64,000 bases of DNA from Geosiphon pyriformis (lineage: Eukaryota; Glomeromycota; Glomeromycetes; Archaeosporales; Geosiphonaceae), in NCBI GenBank assembly GCA_016748015.1, contig JAAOMT010000591.1, positions 4,933 through 68,932 of the forward strand, given 5' to 3'. Positions 60,800-64,000 of this stretch are shown here, one piece after another. The notes under the pieces were generated by a model. It was not told where the DNA came from, searched no databases, and was given only the letters and a program-made list of their open reading frames with translations. The stretch's first letter is position 1. Each line of letters opens with the position of its first letter. A program made the position numbers and the translations under genes.

Positions 60800-62606
60800 G
60801 TGCAGTATGATGAAGGGTGGGTCTTGGCTAAGCTAGATTTTGGGGAACTAATTGGTTATTTGAGTTGATTCTGTTGTTGTTTGTTGCAAATCGGTTTTGT
60901 GATGCAAATTGGTTTTGTTAAACCAATCTTCAAGCAGATACTTGGTAATGTTGAATGGGTTGTCAATACTGTTGTTGCATTGGCTGTGAAGCAGGTTGAT
61001 AATAGTCAGTTTGATATTGTGGTCTTGGTGGATAGTAAGCTGGTGGTAGTGATGGTTGGTAATAAGATTGTTGTGGCGAAGAGTAACATTAATTATTCCT
61101 GTTCTGTTGGTCTCATTGTAGCTTCCTGCAATTTTTTTTTCAGTGGCCAGAAATTCCACAGTAATGGCAATTCTGAGGCTGGTTATTAGAAGATGATGTG
61201 AAGTTGTTTTGATTCCGTTTTTGGGGTGGTTAATATCTTTGAGATTGCTGTTGTTGTTGGTTGGTGAAATAGTTTTCGACTTTCTTTGTGAATTGGTCAA
61301 TTTTCTCTTCAGCTGCTGAGCTGGTCTCTCCAATGGCTAAGTTCACAAGTTTTGTATGATTGGCTTCTTCCATAGCCATTTCATATCTCTTTGCATGCTA
61401 AATGGCAGAGTTCAAATCTTCTAGGGCATGTGGGTGAACCTTTTTAATCAGTTTATTCTTTAAACCAGTGATAAATTGATCCAAGATTTGAGCATCGGAA
61501 TAATAATCATTAGTTTCAAGTTGGCGAATTCATCTGAGAAGTTTGTTGAATTTCCCAATATAAGTCATGACAGATTCGGAGGGTTCTTGTTTGATATTGC
61601 GAAAACGATTTCGAAGTGTAATTGAGGTGTTGTTATCAGTGAATTATTCTAAGAAGGCAGTTTTGAAAGCTGTTCAGTCATTAAAAGGGGTGGTCAAGTT
61701 TTCGAACCATTTGCCTGCTGTTCCTTTGAGAAAGTAGAAAATTGTTCTTAACATTCTGGCAGCATTCCATCTATTTGCATCTCCAGCTTTAGTAACTTGG
61801 TCGAGCCATTCTTGGGGACTGGTCTCAATGTTTTCTCCATTAAATTCAGGGATTTTTGCAATATATGCTGTCATTTTGTCTTTTTCATTTTCACTGTCTA
61901 TTGATTCTTTTTCAGATATTTTAGAGTTGTTTTCTTCATTCACTGCTGTCTCAGAGTGTTTACTTCGATTTTCAGCTAGAAAGTCAAGGAGATTGGAACT
62001 AGTTTAAAAGAGTTCTTGTTGTCTGGTGGGACTTCTGGGTGATGTAAAATCTTCTAGTTTTGCAAATCGATTTAAGGGTAAATTAGGTGTTTGTGCTTGT
62101 GCAAGTGAAGCTGGAAAAGGTGTGATAGTAAGTGGAAGTTTTAAACTGGTTCCTTATTCAGGTGTTTGTAAGTATTTGGCAGTTGTTTTTGGTAGTATTG
62201 GAGTATTTGGAGTGGTTTTTGAGTATTGCTTCAATTTTTGTTTGTCTTTGTTGCTTGTTTTTATCTCTAATTCAAAATCAATAGAGTATTGAGACTGTAC
62301 TGAATATGTTTCTTTACAGTACTTGATAATGTTAAAATTAAGTTCTTGAAAGTAAGTGGCAAGTGTTTTACTGTTAAGATCTTCAATTCCCAACTGTGAA
62401 TAGTGTACTAAATTATTGTAAAGATTGCTTCTAACTTCTGAGATATTGTAATTTCCAAAAAGATAATTGTTGATATGGTTTTCAATGTATTGGTATACTG
62501 ATTTCTTGACAACTTCAATTCCGTCTGGAATGTTGAATCTTTGCTTGCAGTGGATGTAAATTGACTGATAATACTCTAGAGTTGTTGCATCTGGTATGAT
62601 TGCCAC
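60800..62606 (-). pseudogene. element B gag
   Basis: Starts MAIIPDATTLEYYQ at 62606. The middle carries a capsid-like segment: IPEFNGENIETSPQEWLDQV, ARMLRTIFYFLKGTAGKWFE, and MTYIGKFNKLLR. Gln/Asn/Pro/Tyr-rich sequence surrounds the knuckle CHYCGISGH-x4-C (near 61140-61170). About ten in-frame stops (TGA, TAG and TAA) interrupt it. Structural protein of the particle by family. Confidence 0.75.
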
Positions 62607-62626
62607 TTTAAAGTTGTTTTTGCTGT

Positions 62627-62651
62627 GTTGTTTCTGTGGGAGAGCACCAAA
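62627..62651 (-). promoter_or_regulatory. primer binding site of element B
   Basis: On the minus strand TTTGGTGCTCTCCCAC directly follows the 5' LTR. TGG is the expected start, complementary to a tRNA CCA end. Neither tRNA in this window matches. Confidence 0.65.
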
Positions 62652-63636
62652 TGTTACCAGAGGTTTTTGGTCTCTTCTTAGCTCTTGTATGTTTGTTGTA
62701 GTGCTGTTAATTCATAACTATGGGAAGTGTTTGAATCTCTGATAACTGAATTTTTTCTTCAAATTATCTCCTATAATTTGAACTGCTGGACTTATAAGTG
62801 GAATGGCCAATTTTATGCCAGTTGCTTCATGTAGTTACATTGTAGTAAATGTCAACTCTTTCCCAGGAATTGCTCATCTGAAAGCTCACTAAAAATGTGT
62901 AGTTACTTTGCTGTGAAAGTCAATTCTTTTACAGGAATCTTGTCTGTAGGCTACTCTAATGATTATAATAAGAAAATAAAAGAAAGAAAATAAAGAAATG
63001 TAAAAGAAATAGAATTCTGTCAAGGAAAACGTTTTCTATTCAGGCCTAAAGTCACTAACAGTTTACTGAAATTGGTAGCTAATCAATTTCAAAACATTAG
63101 TTGGGTTTTTGGAGATTTTCCAAGTGCAATATTTTAAAAAAATTGGTTTTTCAAATTATTTGATATTTTATTTCTTTTTGTGTATGTAGGAATGGTTCTA
63201 AGTGATAAATCTAAAATAAGATACATTTTTTTGAAGAGAGAAGCTCTTTTTTTATACAACTTATTGTATCACTATTCTATAAACTTGAACTTTGTTTTTT
63301 TCTACAATTTCACTGAACTAAAGATATATTTTGGTAAACTACAAGTTATTTCTGCGAACTATTAGATATTTTGGTGAACTATCAATTATTTCAGTGAATT
63401 TCTACAAATTTCGGCAAACTTTTGAATGTTACATATTTCAGGATATTACATGATTGATCATCACAATTAGGTTACATTTGTGTTATATACAAATTGGGTT
63501 ATTAATTAAGTGATAATTTCGAATATTTTGGTAATGTAATAAGTGATAATTTGAAATAATAATATATGCTAATTAATGATAGAAATTATAAAGATAATTT
63601 CATGCTAAATAATATCTCTAATTTCGTCTGGTAACA
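62652..63636 (-). repeat. 5' LTR of element B
   Basis: 985 bp, starts TGTTACCAG in both directions of reading and ends GTAACA. Gap-free partner of the LTR at 53796. Confidence 0.95.
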
Positions 63637-64000
63637 ATATTTTAAAGAGATATTATCTCAACAAGAACAAAATACCATATGAAAACAAGTCTGAAATTAT
63701 TTTATTTAAGACAACTAACTATATTGATGAGAATGCTAAAACTGCCCCACCTCACAACAAGTTATAAAAAATAATAATAAAAAAACTATATTACATAGTA
63801 TGCATTCTGATCCAACTGTAGAATACTTTAACAAAGATGCTACCTTCAAAAGAACCCTAAATTTATACTATTGGCCAACAATATACAAAGACATTTTCAA
63901 ATACATGCTCAATTATGACTTATGTTAGCAAAGAAGAGAAGTAAAATTAACAGAACCACTTCAATTCATTCCAGTTGAAAATTTATTTGATAGAATTAGA
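63637..64000 (+). pseudogene. element A integrase N-terminal region (resumes after element B)
   Basis: KSEIILFKTTNYIDENAKTA is followed, after a frameshift, by KTILHSMHSDPTVEYFNKD, RTLNLYYWPTIYKDIFKYM and LTEPLQFIPVENLFDRIR. This is the H2C2 zinc region and the start of the integrase core, matching B residue by residue in many places. Truncated by the window end. Confidence 0.7.

Larger units (their letters stand above)
53796..63636 (-). mobile_element. gypsy element B with dUTPase and 3' accessory frame, nested in element A
   Basis: 9,841 bp, two LTRs of 985 bp each in the same orientation, element sense on the minus strand. Order in the sense direction: 5' LTR (62652-63636), primer site, gag, protease, Cys-rich module, dUTPase, reverse transcriptase, RNase H, integrase, accessory frame, polypurine tract, 3' LTR (53796-54780). 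The flanks are ACAT (53792-53795) and ATAT (63637-63640), a 4-bp duplication with one C/T difference. The solo LTR of this family also has a 4-bp duplication. More than two dozen stops interrupt the genes. Confidence 0.9.
47007..64000 (+). mobile_element. gypsy element A, interrupted by element B, continues past the window
   Basis: A degenerate Ty3/gypsy-type element on the + strand. Order: putative 5' LTR (47007-47871), primer site, gag, protease, Cys-rich module, dUTPase, reverse transcriptase and RNase H up to 53795; then the whole of element B (53796-63636). After that comes A's integrase N-terminal region, from 63637 to the end of the window. Continuity is shown by protein order: A breaks off after the RNase H tail ADSLSRIPQT. 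It resumes with sequence matching the integrase H2C2 region of B (A: HSMHSDPTVEYF, YYWPTIYKDIFKYM; B: YNMHSDPSSAHL, YYFWPQIRKDIHEY). The 3' LTR is outside the window. Confidence 0.8.

Noticed and set aside
55590-62606. TGA read as Trp in element B, because many stops stand where Trp would be expected
   Set aside because: TAG and TAA stops also occur at such places and elsewhere, and TGG is still used for conserved Trp (GYWQV, VIWAL). Decay explains it better than recoding.
53791-63641. A 5-bp target duplication for element B
   Set aside because: TACAT and ATATT do not match; ACAT/ATAT over four bases fits better and agrees with the solo LTR.
1-64000. CRISPR arrays, riboswitches or bacterial-type operons
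   Set aside because: No regularly spaced repeats of that type were seen, and introns with tRNA and gene structure show a eukaryotic nuclear genome.

Overview
The window looks like nuclear DNA of an arbuscular mycorrhizal fungus of the Rhizophagus type (Glomeromycotina). Reasons: very high A+T; short GT-AG introns; a single-exon HMG-box protein of the MATA_HMG type; LINEs whose ORF1 has an RRM-like region and a CCHC knuckle and whose ORF2 ends in RNase H plus a CCHC-like cluster; and dense, decayed transposons. The assignment is by recognition, not by a search.

Layout. 1-6020 is A+T-rich non-coding DNA with a small MITE-like element (3370-3552). An HMG-box gene is at 6021-6809. 6810-23760 is an extremely A+T-rich desert holding a 5'-truncated LINE (11960-13038), a solo gypsy LTR with a 4-bp target duplication (15976-16946), a hAT element with a perfect 8-bp duplication (16974-19939) and a LINE 3' tail (about 23164-23300). 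23761-42925 is the gene-rich part. It holds a cytochrome P450 with a 20-bp exon, tRNA-Ser(AGA), an SSH4/EAR1-like SPRY membrane protein, a UBR1 N-degron ubiquitin ligase, tRNA-Leu(CAG) and a HEL2/ZNF598 ubiquitin ligase. The splice models of the last three proteins add up to whole codons. 43440-64000 is again transposon territory: a LINE ORF2 fragment, an ORF1-only LINE bounded by a target-site duplication, and two nested gypsy elements.

The nested pair is the most interesting part. Element A (+ strand, from 47007 to beyond the window) is interrupted by element B (- strand, 53796-63636, two 985-bp LTRs). Both carry a Cys-rich module and a trimeric-type dUTPase domain between protease and reverse transcriptase. 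B also has an accessory reading frame after pol that runs through the polypurine tract into the 3' LTR. By my hand alignment the two B LTRs differ at about 60 sites, of which about 58 are transitions and none are indels. This points to cytosine deamination (CpG-methylation decay or a RIP-like process). None of the transposon proteins looks intact.

The three ubiquitin-related genes (SSH4-like adaptor, UBR1, HEL2) lie on the same strand within 16 kb. I see no evidence that they are co-regulated.
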